NCBI RefSeq assembly: GCF_001684975.1
Contig: NZ_MAYH01000034.1
Location: 248,001-312,000 of the forward strand
Reading direction: 5' to 3'
Length of the DNA stretch: 64,000 bases
Source of the DNA: Chryseobacterium artocarpi
Lineage (GTDB): Bacteria > Bacteroidota > Bacteroidia > Flavobacteriales > Weeksellaceae
Shown here: positions 41,829 to 51,226 of the stretch, one piece after another
How positions within the stretch are numbered: the first letter of the stretch is position 1
Layout: each line of letters starts with the position of its first letter
Program-made: the position numbers and the translations under genes
Notes under the pieces: generated by a model
Databases searched by the model: none
What the model was told of the DNA's origin: nothing
Seen by the model: the letters and a program-made list of their open reading frames with translations, nothing else

Positions 41829-44279
41829 ATGAAAATTTTAAAATTCGGCGGTACATCAGTCGCCAATTCTCAGAATATCCTTTTAGTAGAGAACATTATA
41901 AAAAAAGAGTCTTCAAAAGACAGAGTTGTAGTCATTGTATCAGCACTTCATGGAGTAACAGACCTCCTCATTCAAGGTGCTGAAAATGCTTCCGAAAAAA
42001 ATGACAGCTATCTTCAAAAACTTAAAAGCATTGAAGAAAAGCATTTACAACTTGTTAAAGAGCTTATCCCTATTTCTGAACAAAGCTCCTTACTAAGTTT
42101 TGTTAAAAAGCACTGTAATGATATTGAAGATCTATACAACGGGATCTATGTTCTTGGCGAACTTACAGACAGAATAAAGGATAAAATTGCTTCTTATGGA
42201 GAATTCTTATCCTCCAGCATTATTGCAGCAAGGCTTCAGCAACAGAAATCAGATTGTTTATGGATGAATTCTTCCGAGCTCATCAAAACCAACAGTAATT
42301 TTACCAATGCAAAAGTAAATTTTGACCTTACTGAAAACAACATCAAAAACTATCTTGATCAACATCAAAACCAAATCATCATTGGTCCGGGATTCATCGC
42401 GTCGGATGATCAAAATCATATAACAACACTGGGACGAGGCGGTTCAGACTATACTGCGGCAATTATTGCAGCGGCTGTAAACGCTGAAGAACTCCAGATC
42501 TGGACAGATGTAAGTGGAATGATGACTGCAGATCCTCGTCTAACCTCTAATGCTAAACCGATTGCAGAAATTTCCTACCATGAAGCAATGGAGCTTTCCC
42601 ATTTCGGAGCAAAAGTTATTTATCCGCCATCCATTCAACCGGTGATGATCAAAAATATTGATCTTACAATAAAAAATACTTTCGAACCTGAAGCATTGGG
42701 AACATTAGTTTCTCATAATTTGAACATTTCCGAAAAAGAAAAGCAACAGCTTGTTGTAGGGATTTCCAATATGGGTAATATTGCTTTGCTTACTCTTGAA
42801 GGCAGTGGAATGATAGGAATTCCTGGGATTTCAGCTAAGCTTTTCCAATGTTTAAGCAATGAAAGAATCAACGTTATTCTCATTACACAGGGATCTTCTG
42901 AACATTCAATTACGATTGCTATTCATGAAAAAGATGTATTGGCTGCTGAAAATGCAATCAATTTTTCCTTTTCAGACGATATTGAATTAAAAAGAGTTGC
43001 TCCTGTTACTATTGAGACAGGTCTTTCCATTGTTGCATTGGTTGGAGAAAATATGAAAAGCCGAAGCGGCGTGAGCGCTAAAATGTTCAGCTGCTTAGGG
43101 AATAATGGAATCAACATAAGAACGATTGCACAAGGTTCTTCCGAAAGAAACATCAGTGTTGTTATATCTGAAAAAGATGCTAAAAAAGCCGTAAATGTGC
43201 TTCATGAAGAATTTTTTGAATCTGAAATCAAACAAATCCATCTCTATATCTGTGGAACAGGAAATGTAGGGAACAAACTTATTGAACAGATTTATGAGCA
43301 AAATAAATATTTAAGGGAAAATCATCTCATCAATTTGAGAATTGCCGGGCTTTCCAACAGCCGAAAAATGATTTTTGCAGATACAGGAATTTCTAAAAAT
43401 GAATATTCCAATTGGATTGAAATTGGAAAAGAAGCCTCACCCAAAGGTTTTGCAGAAGAGATCATATCCCGAAATCTGAGAAATTCTGTTTTTGTAGATA
43501 TCACAGCAAGCGCGGCAGTCCCGGAAGTGTATGAAAGTTTATTAAAAAGAAGCATCGATATTGTTGCCTGTAATAAAATTGCAGCCTCATCTGATTTTGA
43601 GCAGTATAAAATTTTAAAGAACACTGCCAGGAATCACAACTGCAGCTTTCATTTTGAAACCAATGTAGGCGCAGGGCTTCCTGTAATAGGAACAATAAAT
43701 GACCTCATTAAAAGTGGAGACAAAGTAACTTCCATTGAAGCCGTACTAAGTGGAACATTAAATTTTGTTTTCAATAATTATGACGGAAACAGAACTTTTT
43801 CTGAAGTGGTAGCACAAGCTCAAAAAGAAGGATATACAGAACCGGATCCAAGACTGGATTTATCCGGAACCGATGTTGCTCGTAAAATTCTGATTCTTGC
43901 CAGAGAAGCTGGTTATCCCCTTCAGTTTGAAGAAATTGAAAACATTGGATTCTTACCTGAAGCTTGTATGCAAGGAAGTGTAGAACATTTTTATGAAAAA
44001 CTTACGGATTATGAAGATCACTTTAAAACACTGTTTTTAAATGCCAAGAAAGATGGAAAAATATTGAAATATACCGCTGAATTTAAAGATGGTAAAGCAA
44101 AAGTAGGCTTACAACATGTTGCTCCGGGAAGCGATCTATTCCATCTTTACGGAAAAGACAATATTGTTATTTTTAAAACATTAAGATATTCCGAACAACC
44201 ATTGGTTATAAAAGGAGCCGGTGCCGGAGCGGAAGTAACCGCAAGCGGCATTTTTGCAGATATTATTCGTTCAATTTAA
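41829..44279 (+). CDS. thrA: Bifunctional aspartokinase / homoserine dehydrogenase
   Basis: 816 aa from the ATG at 41829. Aspartokinase domain (about 1-300): KILKFGGTSVANSQ and TLGRGGSDYTAAIIA. Two ACT regulatory domains (about 315-460): GISNMGNIALLTLEG and ISAKLFQCLSNERINVILI. Homoserine dehydrogenase domain (about 470-816): YICGTGNVGNKLIEQI, VACNKIAAS, VGAGLPVIGTINDL and GTLNFVFNNYD. It carries out the first and third steps from aspartate to threonine and is probably feedback-inhibited through the ACT domains. First structural gene behind the leader; thrB starts 10 nt after it. Confidence 0.96.
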   Translation: MKILKFGGTSVANSQNILLVENIIKKESSKDRVVVIVSALHGVTDLLIQGAENASEKNDSYLQKLKSIEEKHLQLVKELIPISEQSSLLSFVKKHCNDIEDLYNGIYVLGELTDRIKDKIASYGEFLSSSIIAARLQQQKSDCLWMNSSELIKTNSNFTNAKVNFDLTENNIKNYLDQHQNQIIIGPGFIASDDQNHITTLGRGGSDYTAAIIAAAVNAEELQIWTDVSGMMTADPRLTSNAKPIAEISYHEAMELSHFGAKVIYPPSIQPVMIKNIDLTIKNTFEPEALGTLVSHNLNISEKEKQQLVVGISNMGNIALLTLEGSGMIGIPGISAKLFQCLSNERINVILITQGSSEHSITIAIHEKDVLAAENAINFSFSDDIELKRVAPVTIETGLSIVALVGENMKSRSGVSAKMFSCLGNNGINIRTIAQGSSERNISVVISEKDAKKAVNVLHEEFFESEIKQIHLYICGTGNVGNKLIEQIYEQNKYLRENHLINLRIAGLSNSRKMIFADTGISKNEYSNWIEIGKEASPKGFAEEIISRNLRNSVFVDITASAAVPEVYESLLKRSIDIVACNKIAASSDFEQYKILKNTARNHNCSFHFETNVGAGLPVIGTINDLIKSGDKVTSIEAVLSGTLNFVFNNYDGNRTFSEVVAQAQKEGYTEPDPRLDLSGTDVARKILILAREAGYPLQFEEIENIGFLPEACMQGSVEHFYEKLTDYEDHFKTLFLNAKKDGKILKYTAEFKDGKAKVGLQHVAPGSDLFHLYGKDNIVIFKTLRYSEQPLVIKGAGAGAEVTASGIFADIIRSI

Positions 44280-44289
44280 AAACATAAAT

Positions 44290-45210
44290 ATGAAAAAAGT
44301 AAAACTAAAAATCCCGGCTACTGTAGCTAATCTTGTTTGTGGGTTTGATATTCTGGGGATGGCAATTCATGAACCTTATGATGAAATGGAGATCCGATTA
44401 CTGGAAACTCCTGAGGTTATTATAAAACATAAAGATCAGTTCGGACTTCCTGAAGAACCATCTAAAAACGTTGCTGGAATTGTACTTTTAAAAATCCAGG
44501 AGCATTTTAACTTACAAAATGGTTTTGAGGTTATCATTCATAAACACATAAAACCAGGAAGCGGGCTCGGCTCCAGTGCGGCTAGCGCCGCCGGAGCCGC
44601 ACTGGGAGCCAATATTGTATTAGGAAATATCATGTCAAAAGATGAAATGATACATTTCGCCATGTTTGGAGAAGAACTTGCCTCGGGAGTACGGCATGCC
44701 GACAATATTGCACCTTGTATTTATGGAGGAATTACGCTAGTGAAGTCAACAGATCCTATAGATATTATTCCTTTGAACTCCCCCGATTTGTTTGTAACAG
44801 CAGTACATCCTCAGGTGGAAGTAAAAACATCCGATTCAAGACAGATACTCAAAAAAAATATCACTTTAAAAAATGCCGTTGAACAATGGGGAAATATTGC
44901 CGGGCTGGTAGCCGGAATTCAGAAAAATGATTTTGCACTGATCGGAAGAAGTCTCAATGATATCATTATAGAACCTGTACGAAGTATTTTAATTCCCGGA
45001 TTTGATGATGTTAAAAAGAAAAGCCTTGAAATGGGAGCTCTTGGTGGTGGAATTTCAGGATCAGGACCTTCTATCTTCATGTTAGCAGAACAAAAGGAAA
45101 CTGCTGAAAAAATTGCAGCACTTATGAAATCAATATATGATGAAATGAAGATCGAAAGCTTTGTATATGTTTCAAAAATAAATCCAGTCGGAATTGAAAT
45201 CATTGAATAA
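44290..45210 (+). CDS. thrB: Homoserine kinase
   Basis: 306 aa from the ATG at 44290; an upstream in-frame start would overlap thrA. GHMP kinase: start VKLKIPATVANLVCGFDILG, ATP-binding loop PGSGLGSSAASAAGAALGA (about 95-115), and the C-terminal GALGGGISGSGPSIFMLA motif. It phosphorylates homoserine for threonine synthase. 20 nt before thrC. Confidence 0.96.
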   Translation: MKKVKLKIPATVANLVCGFDILGMAIHEPYDEMEIRLLETPEVIIKHKDQFGLPEEPSKNVAGIVLLKIQEHFNLQNGFEVIIHKHIKPGSGLGSSAASAAGAALGANIVLGNIMSKDEMIHFAMFGEELASGVRHADNIAPCIYGGITLVKSTDPIDIIPLNSPDLFVTAVHPQVEVKTSDSRQILKKNITLKNAVEQWGNIAGLVAGIQKNDFALIGRSLNDIIIEPVRSILIPGFDDVKKKSLEMGALGGGISGSGPSIFMLAEQKETAEKIAALMKSIYDEMKIESFVYVSKINPVGIEIIE

Positions 45211-45230
45211 CCCAATCACATTAAAAACAA

Positions 45231-46535
45231 ATGAAATATTATAATTTAAAGGACAGTCAGGAACAGGTTAATTTCAAGACTGCAACCATACAAGGACAAG
45301 GGAAAAGAAAAGGATTATTCTTCCCCGAAAATATTCCGCAATTTGATGAAAAATTCATCCAAAATCTTTCACAGTATGCTGATGAGGAGATTACTTATGA
45401 ATGTATGAAAGCTTTTATTAATGATGAAATTCCTTCTGAAGTATTAAGAAATATTATTGCTGAAACCGTCAGTTTTGAGATTCCGTTGAAAAAAATAAAT
45501 GATAAAATATCAATTCTGGAGCTTTTTCATGGTCCTACCCTAGCCTTTAAAGATGTTGGGGCACGATTTATGAGTAGATGCTTATCTTACTTTTTAAAAG
45601 ATCAGGATAAAAAAGTTACTGTTCTTGTTGCTACTTCAGGAGATACAGGTGGTGCGGTTGCTGATGGTTTCTATGATCTTCCCGGAATTGAAGTTGTCAT
45701 CCTCTATCCTAAAAACAGAGTAAGCCCCGTACAGGAAAAACAACTTACTACATTAGGAAAAAATATTTATGCATTAGAAGTTAACGGAAGTTTTGATGAT
45801 TGTCAGAGTTTAGTAAAACAGGCTTTTTCCAACGAAGAAATCAATAGTCAATTATTTTTAACATCTGCCAATTCTATTAATATTGCGAGATGGCTTCCTC
45901 AGCAAATCTATTATCTACTGGCTTTAAAACAATGGCTACAATCAGAAGAAGAACCTCCTGTAATATGTGTTCCAAGTGGAAATTTCGGAAACATCTGTGC
46001 CGGACTTCTTGCCCATTTACGAGGTCTTCCGACAGAGCATTTTATTGCAGCCTGCAATTCTAATGATATTATCCCTCAATATTTCAAAACAGGGAATTTT
46101 ATTCCTAAAAAAGCCTTAGCCACATTATCTAATGCTATGGATGTAGGAGATCCCAGTAATTTTGTAAGAATTCTGGAACTTTTTAATAATGAATTTGATA
46201 CTCTCAAAAATAAAGTATCAGCATACACTATTGATGATCAAAAAACCATACACACAATTACGGATGTTTATGAAAAACACCAATATATTCTGGATCCGCA
46301 CAGCGCTGTGGCATTTGCTTCATTAGAGCAATATCTCAAAGAAAATCCAGGTAAAAAAGGATTCATTTTAGGAACGGCTCACCCAGTGAAATTCCCTGAG
46401 GCAGTAGAAAAAGCCGTTAAAACAAAAATTGAGATCCCTGCATCTCTTAATGATTTGATGAAAAAGGAGAAAAAAACTATTGAAATAAATTCAGATTTTG
46501 AAGAATTAAGACGATTTTTGCTTGATAAAAATTAG
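45231..46535 (+). CDS. thrC: Threonine synthase
   Basis: 434 aa, PLP-dependent. The cofactor lysine is in HGPTLAFKDVGARFM (about 100-114). Further motifs are VLVATSGDTGGAVADGF, CVPSGNFGNICAGLLA and LDPHSAVAFASL. It converts O-phosphohomoserine to threonine, the last step of the operon pathway. Only 5 nt separate it from folB. Confidence 0.96.
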   Translation: MKYYNLKDSQEQVNFKTATIQGQGKRKGLFFPENIPQFDEKFIQNLSQYADEEITYECMKAFINDEIPSEVLRNIIAETVSFEIPLKKINDKISILELFHGPTLAFKDVGARFMSRCLSYFLKDQDKKVTVLVATSGDTGGAVADGFYDLPGIEVVILYPKNRVSPVQEKQLTTLGKNIYALEVNGSFDDCQSLVKQAFSNEEINSQLFLTSANSINIARWLPQQIYYLLALKQWLQSEEEPPVICVPSGNFGNICAGLLAHLRGLPTEHFIAACNSNDIIPQYFKTGNFIPKKALATLSNAMDVGDPSNFVRILELFNNEFDTLKNKVSAYTIDDQKTIHTITDVYEKHQYILDPHSAVAFASLEQYLKENPGKKGFILGTAHPVKFPEAVEKAVKTKIEIPASLNDLMKKEKKTIEINSDFEELRRFLLDKN

Positions 46536-46540
46536 AAACA

Positions 46541-46909
46541 ATGAGCAAGATATACCTTGAAGATGTAAAAATATATGCCTACCACGGAGTTTTACCTGAA
46601 GAAAACATTATTGGTACCTATTATATTTTAAATGTAGAACTTCATACCGATCTTTGGAAGGCTTCAGAATCTGATGATCTGAACGATACTATAAGTTATG
46701 CCGACATCAATGGTATTCTTCATGGGGAAATGAAGATCAAATCAAAACTTCTGGAACATGTGGCAGGAAGAATTATTTCTAAAATTCATACCCGTTTTCC
46801 ACAAATCGATTATATCAAGCTTAAGATCACCAAAACAGCTCCGCCAATGCAGGGAGAAATGAAAGGCGCAAGTATTGAACTGGAAAAAGGATTCAAACCG
46901 GAAAATTAA
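46541..46909 (+). CDS. folB: Dihydroneopterin aldolase
   Basis: 122 aa. Family start IYLEDVKIYAYHGVLPEEN with the conserved YHG. Substrate Glu region is SYADINGILHGEM, then KLLEHVAGRII and the C-terminal Lys motif KLKITKTAPPMQG. It makes 6-hydroxymethyl-dihydropterin in folate synthesis. Placed 5 nt behind thrC, so it is probably translated from the threonine transcript, an odd pairing without an obvious metabolic reason. Confidence 0.94.
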   Translation: MSKIYLEDVKIYAYHGVLPEENIIGTYYILNVELHTDLWKASESDDLNDTISYADINGILHGEMKIKSKLLEHVAGRIISKIHTRFPQIDYIKLKITKTAPPMQGEMKGASIELEKGFKPEN

Positions 46910-46943
46910 AATTACTATTTTCGCTTTATAAAAAAATACAAAA

Positions 46944-48308
46944 TTGAGACTCTTTAAAATATTATTTCTAGTAACATTTATCAACATTTTTGGTCAATCC
47001 GGTGTTGATAATCAATTGGCAAATTATAATTTTCCAAAGATAAAATCCAGCATTACCATGCCTGTGACAATTCCATTGTCGGAACTCAGCAATATGATTA
47101 ATGCTTCTGTAAAAGACCTTGTCTATCAGGATGATTCTTACACAGACAACAATAATGATCAGTTCAAAGTAAAAGTCTGGAAAACAAGACCAATTCGTTT
47201 GGTGGGAGGAACAAGCCAGAATCTTTTGATTGAAGTTCCCTTAAAAATATGGGCAGAAAAAGGGCTGGGGACACTTGGTGTTTATACCTACCAGAATACA
47301 ACGTTTGAAACCGTAATGTCATTCAATACAACTGTTACTTTCAAAAACAACTGGACAATTACCACCAGCACCCGACCGAATGGATTCCGATGGGTAACAA
47401 AACCTGTATTGGATTATGGAAGAATACAGATCCCTATCACACCTATTGTTGAGAAAAGTCTTAAGGAACAACAGGAAAAATTCTGTAAAACTATAGATCA
47501 GCAAATGGCTACTCAATTGAATTTCCAACAATATGCCGTAATGGCGTGGAATACTTTTTTACAGCCATTCAATATTTCTGAAGAATACAATACATGGTTA
47601 AAAATAAGCCCGGTTGGTGTTAATATTACCCCTTTAAAGTTCTATGGAAATCAAATCAATGCAACACTTGGTATTGATATTTATTCCGAAACTTTTACCG
47701 GAAATAAACCAGCTGCATCTCTACCTGTGGCTTCAGCAGCAAACTTTAACTTCTCACCTACTGTTGCAGATAAATTCCTTTTACAAACTACTGCAAATAT
47801 TCCTTTTACCGAAGCCAGTAATATGGCACGAAAAACTTTTCTAAACAAAGAGTTTGACATTCGCGACTCAAAGGTAAAAGTAACAGACATCAGAGTATAT
47901 GGAGTAGATGACAGAATTATCATTGAAGCCCAGACTGACGGTTATATCAAAGGAACCTCTGTCATCTCAGGGATTCCTGTTTATGATGAAGCCAAAAGGA
48001 AAATTGTTCTTTCTGACACCAAATTCAAACTGAAAACAATGAATATTCTTCAAAAAACGGCATCTGTTCTGTTTCAGGGGAAAATTATTAAAATGATTGA
48101 AGAAGAATATGGAATTCCTACACAGGAACTCGAAGAAACCTCTAGAAAAAGTATTGAAGAAGCTTTCAATAAAGAATATTATAAAGGCTTAAAGATAAGT
48201 GGAAAGGTATTTAACCTAAAACCAAGCAAAATCCTTCTTAACAGCACAGGAATTACTGCTGTTATTGATACTAATGCAACATTAAAACTTCTTGTTAACG
48301 GGTTTTAA
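46944..48308 (+). CDS. DUF4403-family exported protein
   Basis: 454 aa from a TTG start that is directly followed by a good signal peptide (RLFKILFLVTFINIFGQ). The mature part is beta-rich: TMPVTIPLSELSNMINASV, ELSNMI-like repeats (IPFTEASNMARKTFLNKEFD in the second half), and a C-terminal helix plus repeat. This suggests two related lipid-binding-like halves of the DUF4403 type; function unknown. It is 34 nt downstream of folB, perhaps the tail of the threonine transcript. Strong terminator after it. Confidence 0.78.
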   Translation: MRLFKILFLVTFINIFGQSGVDNQLANYNFPKIKSSITMPVTIPLSELSNMINASVKDLVYQDDSYTDNNNDQFKVKVWKTRPIRLVGGTSQNLLIEVPLKIWAEKGLGTLGVYTYQNTTFETVMSFNTTVTFKNNWTITTSTRPNGFRWVTKPVLDYGRIQIPITPIVEKSLKEQQEKFCKTIDQQMATQLNFQQYAVMAWNTFLQPFNISEEYNTWLKISPVGVNITPLKFYGNQINATLGIDIYSETFTGNKPAASLPVASAANFNFSPTVADKFLLQTTANIPFTEASNMARKTFLNKEFDIRDSKVKVTDIRVYGVDDRIIIEAQTDGYIKGTSVISGIPVYDEAKRKIVLSDTKFKLKTMNILQKTASVLFQGKIIKMIEEEYGIPTQELEETSRKSIEEAFNKEYYKGLKISGKVFNLKPSKILLNSTGITAVIDTNATLKLLVNGF

Positions 48309-48319
48309 ATGCTAATAAT

Positions 48320-48346
48320 ATGAGCAGCCAGGAAACAGCTGCTCAT
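48320..48346 (+). terminator. Terminator of the threonine operon
   Basis: ATGAGCAGC / GCTGCTCAT, 9-nt loop, followed by eight T. Confidence 0.9.
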
Positions 48347-48522
48347 TTTTTTTATTGTAGAACCAGGCTCTGTTTTTTATAAAATTCTCTGTCACATCTA
48401 TATTTCTCTCTATTTGAAATAAGGCGAATAATAAAGGAAAATCTGTCATAAAATTTATAATACTGAAAAACAGATACAAACAAAAAACAGGAGGAAAAAA
48501 AACAAATAAATTTCACAAAAAC

Positions 48523-48553
48523 TTTTGTTCATAAAGAAATTTAACTATATTTG
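48523..48553 (+). promoter_or_regulatory. Promoter of tRNA-Cys
   Basis: TTTTG (48523-48527), an 18-nt spacer and TATATTTG (48546-48553). The tRNA starts 24 nt further on. Confidence 0.7.
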
Positions 48554-48577
48554 CACACCTCAAAAATGGTAAGACAT

Positions 48578-48648
48578 GGTACTTTGGCCGAGCGGCTAGG
48601 CAGTGGTCTGCAACACCATCTACAGCGGTTCGAATCCGCTAGGTACCT
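48578..48648 (+). tRNA. tRNA-Cys (anticodon GCA)
   Basis: 71-nt cloverleaf. Acceptor GGTACTT pairs with AGGTACC (one G-U). The anticodon stem is GTGGT / ACCAT with loop CTGCAAC, anticodon GCA at 48610-48612. The T arm is AGCGG TTCGAAT CCGCT and the discriminator T. CCA is not encoded. Single-gene transcript with its own promoter and terminator. Confidence 0.97.
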
Positions 48649-48651
48649 CAC

Positions 48652-48683
48652 AAAACCTCTAAATTTTATTTAGAGGTTTTTTT
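48652..48683 (+). terminator. Terminator of tRNA-Cys
   Basis: AAAACCTCTAAA / TTTAGAGGTTTT followed by TTT. Confidence 0.88.
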
Positions 48684-48764
48684 ATGTATATACTTTAAGT
48701 TTCGGGTTTTACGGAAATCCATAAAGCATATTATTCTTTTTTCTACAAATTGGCAAAAAGCCTA

Positions 48765-49014
48765 CCCATGAAAAAAGTAAAACCACACACCATAAGAAAA
48801 TAAAGAGACTATCCCAACAGCAAGTAGCGACATTATTCCCACCGAAGTATTCCTTTACAGCAGAAAAGAAAATACGCAAGCTTACATTTCTCAGCTGGAA
48901 AAAGAAAACATTACCTTCCATGAGAAAATCGAAATAAAAAAACATTCTCAACAATTAGCAACATCTTTTCAATATAAAAAGCTTCTCTATTCCTTGGAGA
49001 AGCTCTATAAATAA
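48765..49014 (+). pseudogene. Possible remnant of a small gene, frameshifted
   Basis: An ATG at 48768 opens MKKVKPHTIRK then stops. In another frame a protein-like stretch of 72 codons follows without any ATG (48796-49014), for example EVFLYSRKENTQAYISQLEK and SFQYKKLLYSLEKLYK. Amphipathic, Lys/Glu-rich, no family recognised. This would fit a broken short gene, but a chance ORF in AT-rich DNA is possible. The rest of the 854-base region 48649-49502 is AT-rich and holds the hairpin at 49109 and nothing else convincing. Confidence 0.3.
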
Positions 49015-49108
49015 TACAAAAAGTAATGATGGATAGAAAATTATCTGTTCAAAGGTAATAACAAGAATACTTAACTTTTTATGAGTACCGTCATATAATC
49101 AAAAAAAA

Positions 49109-49129
49109 ATCCTCGGAAATTCCGAGGAT
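49109..49129 (-). repeat. Minus-strand hairpin element, member 1
   Basis: ATCCTCGGA / TCCGAGGAT with a 3-nt loop. On the minus strand a run of T follows, as in a terminator, but no minus-strand gene ends here. The layout resembles the elements at 49756 and 51002. Confidence 0.45.
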
Positions 49130-49502
49130 AAAAACTAATAACCATGAAAACTCAAATTAAACATGAGTTGCGTTTGTATATTGAAAAATCGTGCCAAGAT
49201 TTACAAATTTTGAAAAAACATGCATTTTTTTTAAAAAATTCACTTTTTTATTATTACAGACAAATACATAAATTAACATATATTAAAAAAAAATAACCAA
49301 TATTTAATGAATCTAAATAACAAATAAATACATTAAGAAAAAAATACATGAAAATTATATAATTTAAAAAAAATAAAAATTTAATTAATTAGTAAAATGA
49401 AATAAATTCAACAAAAACTTTCACTTTATATAATCATCCTATAAAATTCACTAATTGGCATAATTTATTCTTCTATTTAGTAAACCCTCTAAATCGAAAA
49501 TC

Positions 49503-49730
49503 ATGTCACACAAAAATTTCACCACAACAGATTTTACAGAAAATAGTGAAAAACAATATCAGATTGAGTTCAAAATAAATGAAATAGGTGAAGGCATCAA
49601 TCTTATTGTACAGAAATTAAATGAAAAAGGAGAATACGAAATGATACAAGCTCCGGTACATAGGCTCAATGACAGCATATTTATAACATGGGACCATCCT
49701 TTTGATGGCAGAATTCTATTTGATGAATAA
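49503..49730 (+). CDS. Orphan small protein of unknown function
   Basis: 75 aa, acidic, no signal peptide or membrane segment. The sequence alternates hydrophobic and polar residues (YQIEFKINEIGEGINLIVQK, EMIQAPVHRLNDSIFITWDH) as in a small beta-sheet domain. No family recognised. Start ATG at 49503 follows a very AT-rich 300-base stretch. It is flanked by hairpin elements on both sides and by a glycosyltransferase gene downstream. Confidence 0.6.
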   Translation: MSHKNFTTTDFTENSEKQYQIEFKINEIGEGINLIVQKLNEKGEYEMIQAPVHRLNDSIFITWDHPFDGRILFDE

Positions 49731-49755
49731 AATATGAGAGCATCACAACCAAAAA

Positions 49756-49798
49756 GCCTCCCGAAAGAGGCCTCAAAAAACACAAATGATGAAAAAAA
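49756..49798 (-). repeat. Minus-strand hairpin element, member 2
   Basis: Hairpin GCCTC / GAGGC (49756-49771), then a 25-nt stretch (49774-49798) identical to 51021-51045. On the minus strand the order is conserved 25 nt, hairpin, T run. The rest of 49731-50016 is AT-rich with no gene seen. Confidence 0.6.
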
Positions 49799-50016
49799 AA
49801 TTTTATATCAGAAATAAAATCAATTTTTTAATTCCTTCCCGAAATTAGATATAATCGTTTTATCATATTTATGACTACACTCATAAAGTATTAACATTAT
49901 TCCTTAGCACCTTGTAATACTTGTAATATAAGAGAAAAAAGCACATATCCTATGACCAAAAACAAGGATTTAATGCTCAAAATTTAATATATTTACAAAA
50001 ATTAACTCAAAAAACT

Positions 50017-50847
50017 GTGATAAAATTTTCTATACTTATAGCCCACTATAATAATGGAAAGTATTTTAAGGATTGTTATAACTCTTTAATTAGTCAAACC
50101 TTCCAAAATTGGGAAGCCATCATTGTAGATGACGCTTCTACAGATAATTCTGTGGAAATTATAGAATCCTTAACAAAAAACGATCCTCGCTTTAAGACCT
50201 ACTACAACTCTACAAATCAGGGATGTGGCTTTACCAAAAGGGAATGCATGAAATATGCAAATGGAGAAATTTGTGCTTATCTAGATCCTGACGATGCTCT
50301 CTATCCTGAAGCTCTGGAAAAAATAGTTCATGAGTTTACTTTAAAGAATCATATTGTTGCTTCTTACTCTCAAATGATGCTATGCAATGACACACTGATT
50401 CCCGATAAAATTTTCGCCAGTACCAAGCAGATATATAATGATCGTTACTTCTTCAACTGTCCTATTCAATTCGCCCATTTCTTTGCTTTTAAAAAAGAAA
50501 CTTATTTCAAAACGTCCGGGATCAATCCAGAATTAAAAAGTGCTGTAGATCAGGATTTATATTTAAAAATTCTCGAACATGGTGATGTAAGATACATTAA
50601 AGAACCTTTATATTTCTACAGACTCCACGCAAAAGGAATTTCCCAACAAAGCGCAAAACAAAGCGCGAAAGATTCCTTTGCAAAAGTTATCCACGAAACC
50701 ATGAAAAGAAGAGGAGTTGCAAGGATAAATAATCAAAAAGTTCCCGATACCTACGATAATCCTCAGGAAATCTTTCAGCTTCTAGATTATCAAACTAATA
50801 AAATCCATCGTCTGTTTAATAAAATAAAAGTTACCTTAAAACATTAA
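50017..50847 (+). CDS. Glycosyltransferase family 2 protein
   Basis: 276 aa from a GTG start. GT-A fold: FSILIAHYNNGKYFKDCYNS at the N-terminus, nucleotide-sugar motif IIVDDASTDNSVEII (about 33-47), and the DxD-type motif AYLDPDDALYPEAL (about 88-101). The C-terminal acceptor region contains KSAVDQDLYLKILEHGDVRYI. It transfers a sugar onto a glycan or lipid; donor and acceptor unknown. It stands alone, not in a polysaccharide cluster, between two copies of the hairpin element. Confidence 0.9.
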   Translation: MIKFSILIAHYNNGKYFKDCYNSLISQTFQNWEAIIVDDASTDNSVEIIESLTKNDPRFKTYYNSTNQGCGFTKRECMKYANGEICAYLDPDDALYPEALEKIVHEFTLKNHIVASYSQMMLCNDTLIPDKIFASTKQIYNDRYFFNCPIQFAHFFAFKKETYFKTSGINPELKSAVDQDLYLKILEHGDVRYIKEPLYFYRLHAKGISQQSAKQSAKDSFAKVIHETMKRRGVARINNQKVPDTYDNPQEIFQLLDYQTNKIHRLFNKIKVTLKH

Positions 50848-50850
50848 ATA

Positions 50851-50879
50851 AAAAAACTCCTCTCGTTAAGGAGTTTTTT
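50851..50879 (+). terminator. Terminator of the glycosyltransferase gene
   Basis: AAACTCCT / AGGAGTTT stem within matching A and T runs. Confidence 0.85.
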
Positions 50880-51001
50880 ACTATAAGGATAACAGAATAT
50901 TTTTTTAGGTTATAATTCATTTGTAACCAATATATATCCTCAAGGATAAGTGAAGAGGAATAAAAATATGATCATTAATTGGGCAAAATTTCAAAAGAAA
51001 A

Positions 51002-51045
51002 GGCCCCCATTCAGGAGGCCCAAAAAACACAAATGATGAAAAAAA
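51002..51045 (-). repeat. Minus-strand hairpin element, member 3
   Basis: Hairpin at 51002-51020 (GGCCCCCATTCAGGAGGCC on plus). It pairs fully only on the minus strand, where a C/A mismatch becomes a U-G wobble. It is followed by the 25-nt stretch 51021-51045 shared with member 2. The rest of 50848-51226 is AT-rich and empty apart from terminators. Confidence 0.6.
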
Positions 51046-51173
51046 TCTATTTAGAAAAATCCAAACAGAATATTGTAATATTATTCAAATTCAAAAATTT
51101 TGTTATTTTTTTTTAATAAAATATCAAAATACAATAAACGGAATAATTTATTATAGTCATGATTTGATAAAAA

Positions 51174-51192
51174 AATCCTCTTTTCGAGGATT
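51174..51192 (-). terminator. Terminator of the small exported-protein gene
   Basis: AATCCTC / GAGGATT with 5-nt loop; T run on the minus strand. Confidence 0.75.
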
Positions 51193-51226
51193 GTAAATTT
51201 AGACAAATATTTTTGTTTTCACAAAG

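Noticed and set aside
48709..48954. 81-codon minus-strand ORF rich in Phe and Trp
   Set aside because: Its composition is what the complement of a Lys/Glu-rich stretch produces; the opposite strand gives the more protein-like reading.
49144..49300. Short AT-rich ORF of about 50 codons beginning MKTQIKHELR
   Set aside because: Lys/Phe-rich composition as expected by chance in this AT-rich stretch, no promoter or family resemblance; kept only as part of the hairpin-element observation.
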